A stretch of DNA of 64,000 nucleotides from Chitinophaga agrisoli. GTDB taxonomy: Bacteria; Bacteroidota; Bacteroidia; Chitinophagales; Chitinophagaceae. Below are positions 32,413 to 41,183 of the stretch, piece by piece. Location of the stretch: positions 1,338,347 to 1,402,346 of the forward strand of contig NZ_VUOC01000001.1 in assembly GCF_008386695.1 (NCBI RefSeq), in the 5' to 3' direction. Every line of letters starts with the position of its first letter. Positions within the stretch are counted from its first letter, which is position 1. The position numbers and the translations under genes are program-made. A model generated the notes under the pieces. The model was not told where the DNA came from. It worked only from the letters and a program-made list of their open reading frames with translations, and did no database searches.

Positions 32413-35400
32413 ATGAAGAGAACTTTATCGTCATCCGGGATACTCCGGCTGGCCTTTATCCTCGTACTGTATGCCTGTACTTTTAGCACACAGGTATTTG
32501 CACAGAGCGATGGGCTTCCGCGTGGCGCCACGCAGTTACCATATCAGCGCTACGAAGCAGAAAGCGGCGCCCGTGGCGGCGGCGCATCGCTCCAATCCTC
32601 TCCCCAGTTTGTACAAACAGATATTGCGGCGGAAGCCTCCGATCAGCAATACGTAAGCCTGGCCGCCAGCGGCGCTTATGTTGAATGGACGCTCAGCGCC
32701 CCGGCGCAGGGCTTTAACCTGCGGTTTACCATACCGGATAATGGTAACGGTACCGGCCTGTCCGGCGCCTTAGGTCTGTATGTAAATGATGTAAAAGTGC
32801 AGGATATCGCCGTGTCATCCTACTGGTCCTACCAGTACTTTCCCGGCGCAGATCCGCAACAGCAGCCCTCCGGTGGCAGCACCAAGATCCTGATGCGCTT
32901 TGATGAAGTGCACGTGCGGCTCAACGCTTCCATACCCAGCGGCGCTAAGCTCACCATAAAAAAAGACAATGGAGACGGCATCACCTATGGCGTTGACTTT
33001 GTAGAGATGGAATCCGTACCCGGCGCTTTGTCCATGCCAGCCAACTACCTGTCCGTAACAGATTTTGGCGCTAACGGTAATGACAATAACGACGATCTGG
33101 CCGCCTTTAACCAATGTATTGCCGCAGCGGCCAGCCAGGGCCGCAACGTATACATCCCTGCCGGCCGCTTTTTACTGAGCCAGAAGATCCTGCTCAACGT
33201 GAACAATATGAAGATACAGGGCGCCGGCATCTGGTACACCTATGTATACTTCTCCACCAACCAGCAGTTTGCCGGTGGTATCCTGGCCCGCGCCAGCAAT
33301 GTGGAGATCTCCCATTTTTCGCTCAATACCGCTAACAATGCCCGTTTGGTCTATGGCGGCGAGCCTAATCCCCTGGGGCAGATGTACAAGGTGTATAAAG
33401 GCTTTATGGGCACCTACGGCGCTAACTCCTATGTGCACGACATTTGGGTAGAGCATTTTGAATGCGGTTTCTGGATAGGCGGCTACGATCCCCCGTACCC
33501 TATAGATCATACCACTAACATGATGATCTCCAAATGCCGTATCCGCAACAACTATGCGGATGGGGTGAATTTTGCGCAAGGTACTTCCAACTCCACCGTA
33601 GAGCAGTCCAGCGTACGTAATAACGGGGATGACGGCCTTGCCGTATGGACCTCCAACGATGCGTCCAACAACGTAATGGGCGTTAACAACACCTTCCGCA
33701 ATAATACCATCGAGAACAACTGGCGCGCCGGCAGCATCGCTATCTTTGGCGGTACCGGTCACAGCGTACATCACAACCTCATTAAGGATGGTGTAGGCGG
33801 TTCTGGTATCCGCTTTACCAATGATTTTCCCGGTTTTTCCTTTGTTTATCCGGGTGATGTGATCCGGGTATATGAGAACACCATCACAGGCTGCGGCACC
33901 AGCAACGACCTCTGGAACCAGAAACGTGGCGCAGTAGAGCTGTACGCCAACACCGGCATATTTAACATACAGTTTGATAACACCACCATCCTGCGCTCCC
34001 AGCGCGATGCCATCCAGATCTATGGAAACAACTATCACCATATGATCTTCAACAATACGCTGATAGATGGCACGGGCCTGGACCCCGTAGTGCGGGATGT
34101 TCCCTCAGATGTATATGGCGGCTTTGGCATTTATGCGCAGGCTAACTCAGACTCCATCGTATTTAACAAGCTGGTGGTACGCAATGCGGAATCCGGTACT
34201 TACCTGAACCGTAATACAAACTTCCGCCTTATCATCCGCGATGTGGATATTCCCGTTACCGGCGTCACCATCACCCCATCCACAGATACCACCATTGCAG
34301 AAGGCGCCAGCTTCCAGCTGCGGGCCAATGTAGTACCGGTAGATGCTACCAATAAAAACCTTAGCTGGACCTCTTCCAATACAGCCGCCATAACGGTGGA
34401 TGCCAATGGTAAAGTAACCGCCGCAGGCTTAGGTACGGCTATTATCACCGCTACCACGCAAAGCGGTAATTTTACCGCCACCCGACGCGTAACGGTAACG
34501 CCTGCAGTAAATCTTACCGCGCCGGATGCAGATGCCGGAGAGGCAGCCAATCCGGGCACTTTCCGTATCAGCACCTCTGCTATCACACAAACCATTACCG
34601 TCAACTACCAGGTCAGTGGTAATGCATCTACGGGTGATTATACCGCCAGTCCGGCGCTCAGCGGCACAATTACACTGTCACCTTCCACGCTGGCACAAAC
34701 CATTACCATTACCCCGGTAGATGATAATGCTTTCGAGGGACCAGAATCCCTACGCCTTACCCTGCTCCCCGGTACCGGCTACCAGCGGGGTGGCGATACC
34801 ACTGCCGTTATCACCATTGCAGATAATGACCTGCCGCCCTGTACCTCACCGGTAATTGCCCGCGTAACAGGCAGCGCGCCGGTAATAGATCAGTCTGTTG
34901 ATGGCGCCTGGTCTGCCGCACCCATCAAAACCATTCCTAACACTGTGTTAGGCAGTGTGCCGGCCAGCTTCGGCGGCCAGTGGCGTGCCCTTTACGACAA
35001 CACCAACCTGTACCTGCTGGTGCAGGTAAACGATGCCAACCGTATCAACGACTCCGGCGGTAACTGGTGGGAAGACGATGTTGTAGAGATCCTGTTGGAT
35101 GGCGATAACAGCAAAACCGCCACCTATGACGGCGCCAACGATTTTCAGCTGGGCTTCCGCTGGAATGATAACACCGTACGCGTAGGCGGTAACTCCGTAA
35201 ACAGGACCACCGGCATCAGCTTCCAGACCTATGCCACCAGCACAGGTTATAACCTGGAGGTAGCCATTCCCTGGTCTACCATCGGCGCCACCCCGGCACT
35301 GGGCAAACCCATTGGCTTGGATGTACAGCTGGATAACGATGACAACGGCGGTACCCGCGATGGCCAGAAAACTACCTTCGCTACCGGTACCACCGCCTTC

Positions 35401-36426
35401 CAGGACCCGCGCGTATTTGGCACGGTATACCTTACCAACTGTAATGCCGTCAATGTACCCGTAACCGGTGTAAGCCTGTCGCCCGCTACCATCAGCCTGT
35501 TTGCCGGCGCCTCCCAACAGTTGACCACTACAGTCGCCCCGGCCAATGCCTCCAACACCAACGTAAGCTATACTTCCAATAATACCAGTGTAGCTACCGT
35601 AAACAGCAGCGGCCTGGTAACCGGCGTGGCAGTGGGTACGGCAGTGATCACCGTTACCACCGCAGATGGCGGGCGGACCGCTACCTCCAATGTAACTATC
35701 ACAGCCGGCAATCCACCTGCTACTTATTACCGTATCCGCAACCGCTGGCAGAATACTTACCTGTATGATAATGGTAACCAGGCTGGTTATGCAGCCGCCG
35801 CTTCCGCTACCACCAACAACTACCAATGGTCGCTCGAAGATGTAAGCGGTGGTTATGTAGAAATTAAGAACCGCGGTACCGGCGAATACCTGCACATCGC
35901 CAACCTGCAACCCTATGTGGAGTGCTCGCCCAGAACGGCCGGCGCTACCAGCTCCCGCTGGGCTACAGAGCCCACCGGCGATGGATATGTACGTATCCGC
36001 AACGCATGGCAAACGTCTGATTATATACACATAGAAAACCTGCAGGGTTATGCCCAGCATGGTATCATGTACCCTGTATGGCAAAGCGCCCAGTGGCAGC
36101 TGGAAAGCGTGGCAGCAGGGTCACTGGCAAGGACAGGAGGGGACCCGGCCTTGTCCATTGGTAATAACCCTAAAAACACACAGCCTTCCACCGCAAACAT
36201 TACGTTGGATGTATATCCCAACCCGGTAAGGAATGAGCTGAAACTGCAATCAAAAGCTGATCTCGCAGGCGGCATCGTATACATTTTGAACAGTAACGGC
36301 AACATCGTATTGCGCACCAATGCAGATGCCCGTATCGTGAATGTGTCCACGCTGCCACCGGGTGTATACACATTGGTGTTCACCCAGAAGGAGAAGCAGA
36401 TCACAAAACGTTTCGTAAAAATGTAA
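32413..36426 (+). CDS. Multidomain GH87-like alpha-1,3-glucanase with T9SS sorting tail
   Basis: The 1337-residue protein has, in order, a signal peptide (1-31) and a CBM6/galactose-binding-like domain (about 44-205, YQRYEAESGARGGG). A right-handed beta-helix (about 215-610) follows, opening SVTDFGANGNDNNDDLAAFN and resembling GH87 alpha-1,3-glucanase or mycodextranase. Then come a Big_2-type Ig domain (about 615-697), a Calx-beta-like domain (about 700-805), a CBM9-like domain (about 815-1010), a second Big_2 domain (about 1015-1095), a ricin/CBM13-like region (about 1100-1245) and a type IX secretion tail (about 1265-1337, VYPNPVRNELKL). Asp383 in NNYADGVNF and Asp406/Asp407 in NNGDDGLAVW match the three-aspartate pattern expected for GH87. 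It is secreted and would cleave fungal alpha-1,3-glucan for uptake by the adjacent SusC/D. Confidence 0.82.
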   Translation: MKRTLSSSGILRLAFILVLYACTFSTQVFAQSDGLPRGATQLPYQRYEAESGARGGGASLQSSPQFVQTDIAAEASDQQYVSLAASGAYVEWTLSAPAQGFNLRFTIPDNGNGTGLSGALGLYVNDVKVQDIAVSSYWSYQYFPGADPQQQPSGGSTKILMRFDEVHVRLNASIPSGAKLTIKKDNGDGITYGVDFVEMESVPGALSMPANYLSVTDFGANGNDNNDDLAAFNQCIAAAASQGRNVYIPAGRFLLSQKILLNVNNMKIQGAGIWYTYVYFSTNQQFAGGILARASNVEISHFSLNTANNARLVYGGEPNPLGQMYKVYKGFMGTYGANSYVHDIWVEHFECGFWIGGYDPPYPIDHTTNMMISKCRIRNNYADGVNFAQGTSNSTVEQSSVRNNGDDGLAVWTSNDASNNVMGVNNTFRNNTIENNWRAGSIAIFGGTGHSVHHNLIKDGVGGSGIRFTNDFPGFSFVYPGDVIRVYENTITGCGTSNDLWNQKRGAVELYANTGIFNIQFDNTTILRSQRDAIQIYGNNYHHMIFNNTLIDGTGLDPVVRDVPSDVYGGFGIYAQANSDSIVFNKLVVRNAESGTYLNRNTNFRLIIRDVDIPVTGVTITPSTDTTIAEGASFQLRANVVPVDATNKNLSWTSSNTAAITVDANGKVTAAGLGTAIITATTQSGNFTATRRVTVTPAVNLTAPDADAGEAANPGTFRISTSAITQTITVNYQVSGNASTGDYTASPALSGTITLSPSTLAQTITITPVDDNAFEGPESLRLTLLPGTGYQRGGDTTAVITIADNDLPPCTSPVIARVTGSAPVIDQSVDGAWSAAPIKTIPNTVLGSVPASFGGQWRALYDNTNLYLLVQVNDANRINDSGGNWWEDDVVEILLDGDNSKTATYDGANDFQLGFRWNDNTVRVGGNSVNRTTGISFQTYATSTGYNLEVAIPWSTIGATPALGKPIGLDVQLDNDDNGGTRDGQKTTFATGTTAFQDPRVFGTVYLTNCNAVNVPVTGVSLSPATISLFAGASQQLTTTVAPANASNTNVSYTSNNTSVATVNSSGLVTGVAVGTAVITVTTADGGRTATSNVTITAGNPPATYYRIRNRWQNTYLYDNGNQAGYAAAASATTNNYQWSLEDVSGGYVEIKNRGTGEYLHIANLQPYVECSPRTAGATSSRWATEPTGDGYVRIRNAWQTSDYIHIENLQGYAQHGIMYPVWQSAQWQLESVAAGSLARTGGDPALSIGNNPKNTQPSTANITLDVYPNPVRNELKLQSKADLAGGIVYILNSNGNIVLRTNADARIVNVSTLPPGVYTLVFTQKEKQITKRFVKM

Positions 36427-36457
36427 TAGTCTCATAGTACGGCACACATGTAAAAGC

Positions 36458-36495
36458 AGAGGCCGTCCCTGTCCAGGGATGGCCTCTCTTGTTAT
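36458..36495 (+). terminator. Terminator at the end of the alpha-glucan locus
   Basis: AGAGGCCGTCCCTG pairs with CAGGGATGGCCTCT with one mismatched pair and a 2-base loop; a T-rich stretch follows. It closes the SusC-SusD-GH97-GH87 operon. Confidence 0.8.
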
Positions 36496-36549
36496 TCTTC
36501 CTTCCTTTTAGTAAATTCATCAAACATACTCACCCCTAAAACCAGTATT

Positions 36550-36927
36550 ATGAGCCAACAACCACACCCCACTTTTGGCAATGGCAAAATATGTTACATT
36601 GAGCTGCCTGCCCTCGATATCAACCGCTCTGCAGACTTTTACAAAGCTGTCTTTGGATGGAACGTCCGGCAGAATAGCGAAGGCAATACCTCTTTCGACG
36701 ACGGCGTTGGCGAAGTGAGCGGTACCTGGAGAACAGACCTGCAGCCAGCCAAAGCAGGCAGTTTAACGGTGCATATTATGGTGGATGATCTTAACGCTAC
36801 TATAGCCGCTGTAACCGCGAATGGCGGCGCAATTACAGAACCGCCCAGCAAAGATGGGTCAGGGAGTTATGCCCGGTTCAGCGACCCCGCCGGCAATATA
36901 CTGGGCCTTCATCAACAAGGTGGATGA
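36550..36927 (+). CDS. VOC family protein (glyoxalase/bleomycin-resistance fold), 125 aa
   Basis: The protein shows the paired beta-alpha-beta-beta-beta units of the vicinal oxygen chelate fold. ICYIELPALDINRSADFYKAVFGW (14-37) is the first strand-helix, and VDDLNATIAAVTANGG with FSDPAGNILGLHQ forms the second half. The N-terminal metal-ligand position is not an obvious His (CYIELPA has Glu). Members of this subgroup, similar to YdhR/glyoxalase-like proteins of Bacteroidota, have no settled substrate. A second VOC gene follows 53 bases later, so the two may be expressed together. Confidence 0.82.
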   Translation: MSQQPHPTFGNGKICYIELPALDINRSADFYKAVFGWNVRQNSEGNTSFDDGVGEVSGTWRTDLQPAKAGSLTVHIMVDDLNATIAAVTANGGAITEPPSKDGSGSYARFSDPAGNILGLHQQGG

Positions 36928-36980
36928 TAATATCAAGATGGAAACACTCATACCAACACGGTGTATAATACCTGAACTGT

Positions 36981-37415
36981 ATGCAATCATCTGCTAACAT
37001 CCGGCAGGTAGTGCCCTTCTTTGAAATAACGGACATGGCAGCCTCCCTCCGTTATTATGTAGAAGGCCTTGGCTTCGAAATGACCCATCACTGGATCCCA
37101 CGGGACACCATAGAATGGTGCGCCCTTAAAAGGGGCGGCGCTTCCCTCATGCTCCAGGAGTACCGCCGGGATGGCGGGGGCCAGCTACCGCCAAGCAAAC
37201 CAGGCGTAGGGGTATCCCTGTGTTTTATATGTGAAGATGCATTGGCCTTGTATGATGAGTTCACCGCAAAAGGCATTGCGGTAGAAGAGCCTTTTGTAGG
37301 CAACAACATGTGGGTGATCACCCTCCACGACCCAGACGGGTATATCCTGAATTTTGAAAGTGATACCGACGTGCCGGAAGAAACCCGTTATTCCGAATGG
37401 AAACAGCAACAATGA
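36981..37415 (+). CDS. VOC family protein (glyoxalase/bleomycin-resistance fold), 144 aa
   Basis: The protein has the VOC layout: VVPFFEITDMAASLRYYVEGLGF (10-32), RGGASLMLQEYR, then SLCFICEDALALYDEFTAKG and the closing ITLHDPDGYILNFES (about 113-127). The last motif, H-D-P-D-G-Y-x-x-x-F-E, supplies a likely metal-ligand Glu. It might act on a small electrophile or bind a toxin; no substrate can be assigned. It is tail-to-tail with the ASCH-like gene, with only 4 bases between the stops. Confidence 0.82.
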   Translation: MQSSANIRQVVPFFEITDMAASLRYYVEGLGFEMTHHWIPRDTIEWCALKRGGASLMLQEYRRDGGGQLPPSKPGVGVSLCFICEDALALYDEFTAKGIAVEEPFVGNNMWVITLHDPDGYILNFESDTDVPEETRYSEWKQQQ

Positions 37416-37419
37416 ACTG

Positions 37420-38001
37420 CTATCGCGTCAGTTTGGCCAGCACAATCTCCCCCAGCGGGGAAAGCGTATAGCCAGTATCGTGACTGATCGTCAACCCCAG
37501 ATTCTTAAGCTTGCGGATATGCAGCTTCAGCCATTCTTTTTCCTTACCGGTAACAACACCCAGGTCCACAGCCCTCAACAGGGGATGGGCTTTTATAGCG
37601 TTAAGCACAGATACCGTCCAGGGCCCTTCCCTGCTGGAACGGTCCAGCCGCTCCAGCCGTTTACGTAACGTATCCAGATCAGCATCGCTCAGCGCCGTCT
37701 GCTCCCGTAGCTGGATACGGGGATCATCAGAATGGTAACGTACGCCTATCCGGTAGATCTCTCCTTCCGTTACCATGTTCAGCATAGCAGTAAGCGCCTT
37801 TATGCTATTAAAACCGGCGGCTACCGCCTCCTTGTTAGTTATCTTGTTAAGCGGGATAACCGTAATATCTGTTATCTCCACCAGCCCGATACTCGTTTTG
37901 ATCAGGCTGCCCGCTCTCGCCGCGGCCCGCTTCCATTTGCGGAAGGCCAGCGATATCGTGCCGGATCGTATGCCATCCAGATGATGTTGTTTAAATAGCA
38001 T
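37420..38001 (-). CDS. ASCH/PUA-like domain protein with C-terminal winged-helix region
   Basis: The 193-residue protein starts MLFKQHHLDGIRSGTISLAF. This resembles an ASCH domain, a PUA-like beta-barrel linked to RNA or nucleotide binding (about 1-105, with GLVEITDITVIPL). The C-terminal part (about 125-193) looks like a winged helix: VLNAIKAHPLLRAVDLG, WLKLHIRKLKNLGL and TGYTLSPLGEIVLA. The combination suggests a nucleic-acid-binding or regulatory protein. The assignment is by pattern only. It is divergent from the SMP-30 gene with about 55 bases between start codons. Confidence 0.6.
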   Translation of the reverse strand: MLFKQHHLDGIRSGTISLAFRKWKRAAARAGSLIKTSIGLVEITDITVIPLNKITNKEAVAAGFNSIKALTAMLNMVTEGEIYRIGVRYHSDDPRIQLREQTALSDADLDTLRKRLERLDRSSREGPWTVSVLNAIKAHPLLRAVDLGVVTGKEKEWLKLHIRKLKNLGLTISHDTGYTLSPLGEIVLAKLTR

Positions 38002-38057
38002 AACTAAATATACAGAATTGCATAATTTGGAATGTGATTATTAACTTTCCTCAAAAT

Positions 38058-38972
38058 ATGTATATGAGCAGGTTCCGTCAGTCCACGTTAGTGAGTTTAC
38101 TTATTGTAGTAACAGCCGGTACAGCGGCCGCGCAGCAGCCACACGAACTCAAGGTGGTAGCCACCGGCGCTGAGTTAAAACAGGTCTCCAAACAGTTCGC
38201 CTTTTCAGAAGGGCCTGCCGTAAATAAAGAAGGGGACATCTATTTTACAGATCAACCAAATGATAAGATCTGGAAATACGATACAAAAGGCAAGCTTACC
38301 CTGTTTATGGACAAAACGGGCCGCTCCAATGGTTTGTATTTCGATCTTAAAGGCAACCTCATCTCCTGTGCAGATGAAAAAGATGAGCTCTGGTCCATCA
38401 GTCCTAATAAAAAAATAACGGTACTGCTCAGCAACTTTGAAGGCAAACGCCTCAATGGTCCCAACGATCTCTGGGTCGATCCCAAAGGAGGCATTTACTT
38501 CACAGATCCTTTCTACCCGCGCGATTACTGGGACCGCAAAGAGCCAGAGATCCCCGGCCAGAAAGTATATTACCTGCCCAGGGGTAAAAAGCAACCCCTG
38601 ATCGTAGAAGACAGCATCGTAAAACCTAATGGTATTGTAGGTACGCCGGATGGCAAATACCTGTACGTAGCAGATATACAGGCCGATAAGACGTACCGCT
38701 ACAAAATAGACGCCCATGGCGCCTTAACAGACCGGGAGCTATTTGCGCCGCAGGGCTCTGATGGCATGACGCTGGATAATGAAGGCAATGTGTACCTCAC
38801 CGGCAACGGTGTTACCGTGTATGATGTAAATGGCCATAAGCTGGGAAATATACCCGTACCCTCACACTGGACAGGCAATGTTTGTTTTGGAGGAACAGAG
38901 CGTAACATATTATTCATCACCGCCTCTGAATCCATATATACTTTGCAGATGAATGTAAGGGGGATCGAATGA
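38058..38972 (+). CDS. Secreted SMP-30/gluconolactonase family protein
   Basis: The 304-residue protein has a signal peptide (about residues 1-26, ending AAAQQ) and a six-bladed propeller of the SMP-30/gluconolactonase/LRE family. The metal-site motifs are visible in order: FSEGPAV (Glu), GPNDLWVDP (Asn), VKPNGIVGTPD (Asn) and GSDGMTLDNEG (Asp). Such enzymes hydrolyse sugar lactones, here probably in the periplasm. I start at the ATG at 38058; another ATG at 38064 and an in-frame upstream ATG at 38034 are possible. It might process an oxidised sugar, but no dehydrogenase gene is adjacent. Confidence 0.88.
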   Translation: MYMSRFRQSTLVSLLIVVTAGTAAAQQPHELKVVATGAELKQVSKQFAFSEGPAVNKEGDIYFTDQPNDKIWKYDTKGKLTLFMDKTGRSNGLYFDLKGNLISCADEKDELWSISPNKKITVLLSNFEGKRLNGPNDLWVDPKGGIYFTDPFYPRDYWDRKEPEIPGQKVYYLPRGKKQPLIVEDSIVKPNGIVGTPDGKYLYVADIQADKTYRYKIDAHGALTDRELFAPQGSDGMTLDNEGNVYLTGNGVTVYDVNGHKLGNIPVPSHWTGNVCFGGTERNILFITASESIYTLQMNVRGIE

Positions 38973-39011
38973 TAACCGTCAGTGAGAACCTTGCTGGCGC
39001 CAGGGCAGCGC

Positions 39012-39503
39012 TTATAGCTTAAACATGCCTTTGTAGACCACCCCCTGGCCTGCAGAAAAGGTAGTGATGTGTTGCAGCAGATCCTGCATGTCAATATCGA
39101 GCCCGTTTAACCGGATACGCATATCTGGACCCGGGCTTCGGAAACGGATAATAAGGTGGATGTTAGACGACTGGTAGCGGTATCCGGGAGTACGCTCTAT
39201 TTTATAAGTTTTGATATGCGCCCATTCAGCCATGCTTCCGTTGTGCCAGATGCCGGTAGTATCAATAGTGAATATGACCTTATTAGTAAAAACGCGTATC
39301 CACCAGGTGATAGCGACACACAATGCAAGGCAGCCGATTACCATTGTCATGTATCTGCCAAAGGGGTTGGAATGAAACTGGTCCGTGATGGCGATCCATA
39401 AAAAAAAGAAAAAAGCCAGGGTGCAAATAGTGGCGGAAGTTATACAATGACTGCGCGATCTTTTTACTGATACGCTTTGAACGGGCGGTGTTGATGTAAG
39501 CAT
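39012..39503 (-). CDS. Hypothetical two-TM membrane protein
   Basis: The 163-residue protein has two hydrophobic segments (about 19-41, SATICTLAFFFFLWIAI; and about 50-71, YMTMVIGCLALCVAITWWI). A beta-rich cytoplasmic part follows, reminiscent of a small PH-like domain (FTIDTTGIWHNGSMAEWAHI, KTYKIER, LIIRFRSPGPDMRI). I do not recognise a family with confidence. I start at the ATG at 39503; the frame stays open for 22 codons upstream, into the region in front of the divergent luciferase-like gene. Function unknown. Confidence 0.6.
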   Translation of the reverse strand: MLTSTPPVQSVSVKRSRSHCITSATICTLAFFFFLWIAITDQFHSNPFGRYMTMVIGCLALCVAITWWIRVFTNKVIFTIDTTGIWHNGSMAEWAHIKTYKIERTPGYRYQSSNIHLIIRFRSPGPDMRIRLNGLDIDMQDLLQHITTFSAGQGVVYKGMFKL

Positions 39504-39585
39504 AGAGATGAGTACTGGCTCAAAATTAATAGTTACGCGGGTATTTGCAAAAAAGACGCCATCTTGCATATATAATGCTAATCAT

Positions 39586-40617
39586 ATGGAAATAGGCATC
39601 AGCACATTTGGAGAAGTAGTACCGGAAGGCGTTTCCGGCGGCGCCCTCGATTCTTACCTGCGTATGCAGGAGATCATCGCCGAGGCAAAACTGGCAGATA
39701 AGATAGGCCTGGATGTATACGCGGTAGGGGAGCATCACCGGCCGGATTATATGATCTCATCACCGGAAGTAGTATTAGGCGCCATCGCCACCGTAACAGA
39801 AAAGATACGGTTGTCCAGTTCCGTTACCGTACTCAGTTCCGCAGATCCTGTACGGGTATTCCAGCAATTTGCCACGGTGGATCTGCTCTCCGGTGGCCGG
39901 GCAGAAATACTCGCCGGCCGCGGCTCTTTCATAGAATCCTTCCCCCTCTTTGGCTACAACCTGGCAGACTACGACGCGCTGTTCGAAGAAAAGCTGCAGA
40001 TGCTGCTGGAGATCAACCGGCAGGAGCAGATTACCTGGCGGGGCAAATTCCGTTCGCCTATTGGTAAACAGGGCATATACCCACGCCCCTTGCAGCCGGC
40101 ACTACCCATCTGGCTGGGCGTTGGTGGCACGCAGGCGTCTGCTATGAGGGCAGGTAAGCTAAACATTCCCATGACTATGGCCATACTGGGCAGCCCGCCC
40201 CGGCAGTTTATATCCCTGGTAAACCTGTACCGCCAAACAGCCAAAGACGCCGGCCATGATCCGGAGCAGCTGCAGCTGGCCGTTAACTCCCAGTGTTATA
40301 TAGCAGATAGTGCAGACCAGGCGGGAGACGAATTCTTCCCCACCTACGCCGCCCGTATGAACAAGGTAGGTAAGGAGCGGGGTTGGCAACCCCTTACACG
40401 GGAATATTTTGACTACATGTGTATGCCGGAAGGACCGCTGTTTGTAGGCAGCGTGCAGGACGTGATTGAGAAGATCATTTACCAGCACGGATTGTTTAAA
40501 CATACGCGTTTTCTGGCGCAGCTGGTAAAAGGAGAGATCCCGCATGAAAAGATCATGCGCACTATTGAGTTGCTGGGGAGTGAGGTAGCGCCGGCGGTAA
40601 GGGAGGCGCTGGGTTAA
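39586..40617 (+). CDS. LLM class flavin-dependent oxidoreductase (luciferase-like)
   Basis: The 343-residue protein opens MEIGISTFGEVVPEG and contains YAVGEHHRPDYMISSPEVVL (about 45-66), VRVFQQFATVDLLSGGRAEI (about 87-108), GRGSFIESFPLFG and PLPIWLGVGGTQASA-like segments. This is the pattern of bacterial luciferase-like monooxygenases that use reduced flavin (the subgroup near Atu2307/SP0267). The substrate is unknown. I chose the ATG at 39586 since the conserved N-terminus begins there; the open frame extends 26 codons upstream but overlaps the divergent gene's 5' end. No flavin reductase is adjacent. Confidence 0.88.
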   Translation: MEIGISTFGEVVPEGVSGGALDSYLRMQEIIAEAKLADKIGLDVYAVGEHHRPDYMISSPEVVLGAIATVTEKIRLSSSVTVLSSADPVRVFQQFATVDLLSGGRAEILAGRGSFIESFPLFGYNLADYDALFEEKLQMLLEINRQEQITWRGKFRSPIGKQGIYPRPLQPALPIWLGVGGTQASAMRAGKLNIPMTMAILGSPPRQFISLVNLYRQTAKDAGHDPEQLQLAVNSQCYIADSADQAGDEFFPTYAARMNKVGKERGWQPLTREYFDYMCMPEGPLFVGSVQDVIEKIIYQHGLFKHTRFLAQLVKGEIPHEKIMRTIELLGSEVAPAVREALG

Positions 40618-40735
40618 CCTTCTTCTCTTATCTCATTCCAGCCGCCCTGGGATGGGCAATATTATACTTAATAAGAGGGGGGCCTTTTTATATAACCCAT
40701 TTAACAGGAGTTATTAAGAAATGAGGGATTTGGAA

Positions 40736-41003
40736 CTATTTCACAAATAAAACATCCATCGTCAACGCATTTTGTACAAGTGATGTAGAATACTGATTGT
40801 TCGTCAATCCAAAAGTTGTGATCATCGTTAAGAATACTGACTTTCTCGTTTGGGTCTCTTCTCTGAAAACTCCAATTTTTCTCCTTAGCTCATCTGCATA
40901 TTTTTTGTCTATTGTAAAAGAATTAATGGAGAACTTAACTTCGAAAATATTTATCACCTGATCACGCCGGTCAATTACTAAATCGATTTGAGCCCCTGGG
41001 GAA
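40736..41003 (-). pseudogene. Truncated 3' end of an AAA ATPase / DUF234 (PD-(D/E)xK-like) gene
   Basis: On the minus strand the frame reads SPGAQIDLVIDRRDQVINIF followed by EVKFSINSFTIDKKYADELR and ends LVQNALTMDVLF-V-K-stop. G-A-Q-I-D-L-V-I-D-R and I-F-E-V-K-F are the nuclease-like core of the C-terminal domain of Bacteroidota AAA+ proteins of the DUF234 group, normally about 370-500 residues long. The ATPase part is missing, and coding similarity stops at about 41003, exactly where a cluster of inverted repeats begins. An in-frame stop follows just upstream. It is a decayed gene with an intact C-terminus. Confidence 0.75.
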
Positions 41004-41098
41004 TTTGGCCCTAAAGCTAATTAAATATATAGTTAAGGCCAAATTGATTGAGCTAATTGGCCGTAAGCGTTTCTCAAGATACAGTTACGGCCAATTAG
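41002..41098. repeat. Cluster of four TTGGCC-core repeats in alternating orientation
   Basis: AATTTGGCC (41002-41010) and GGCCAAATT (41037-41045) form one inverted pair. CTAATTGGCCGTAA (41053-41066) and TTACGGCCAATTAG (41085-41098) form a perfect 14-bp pair with an 18-base loop. All four carry a TTGGCCnTAA core. They could be ends of a small mobile element or recombination sites. Confidence 0.65.
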
Positions 41099-41183
41099 AT
41101 TGTTTATAAGCCGGTTTGTAATTTGAGTCATTTACCTTATAAAATATTGAAAATCAAATTAAAATAATGTTTCCATCGCCATT

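Larger units (their letters stand above)
40618..41183. other. Spacer with gene remnant and repeat cluster
   Basis: This stretch of about 570 bases has no intact gene. It holds the 3' part of an AAA/DUF234 gene on the minus strand and a cluster of alternating-orientation TTGGCC-core repeats at 41002-41098. It is clearly more AT-rich than its surroundings. Confidence 0.7.
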
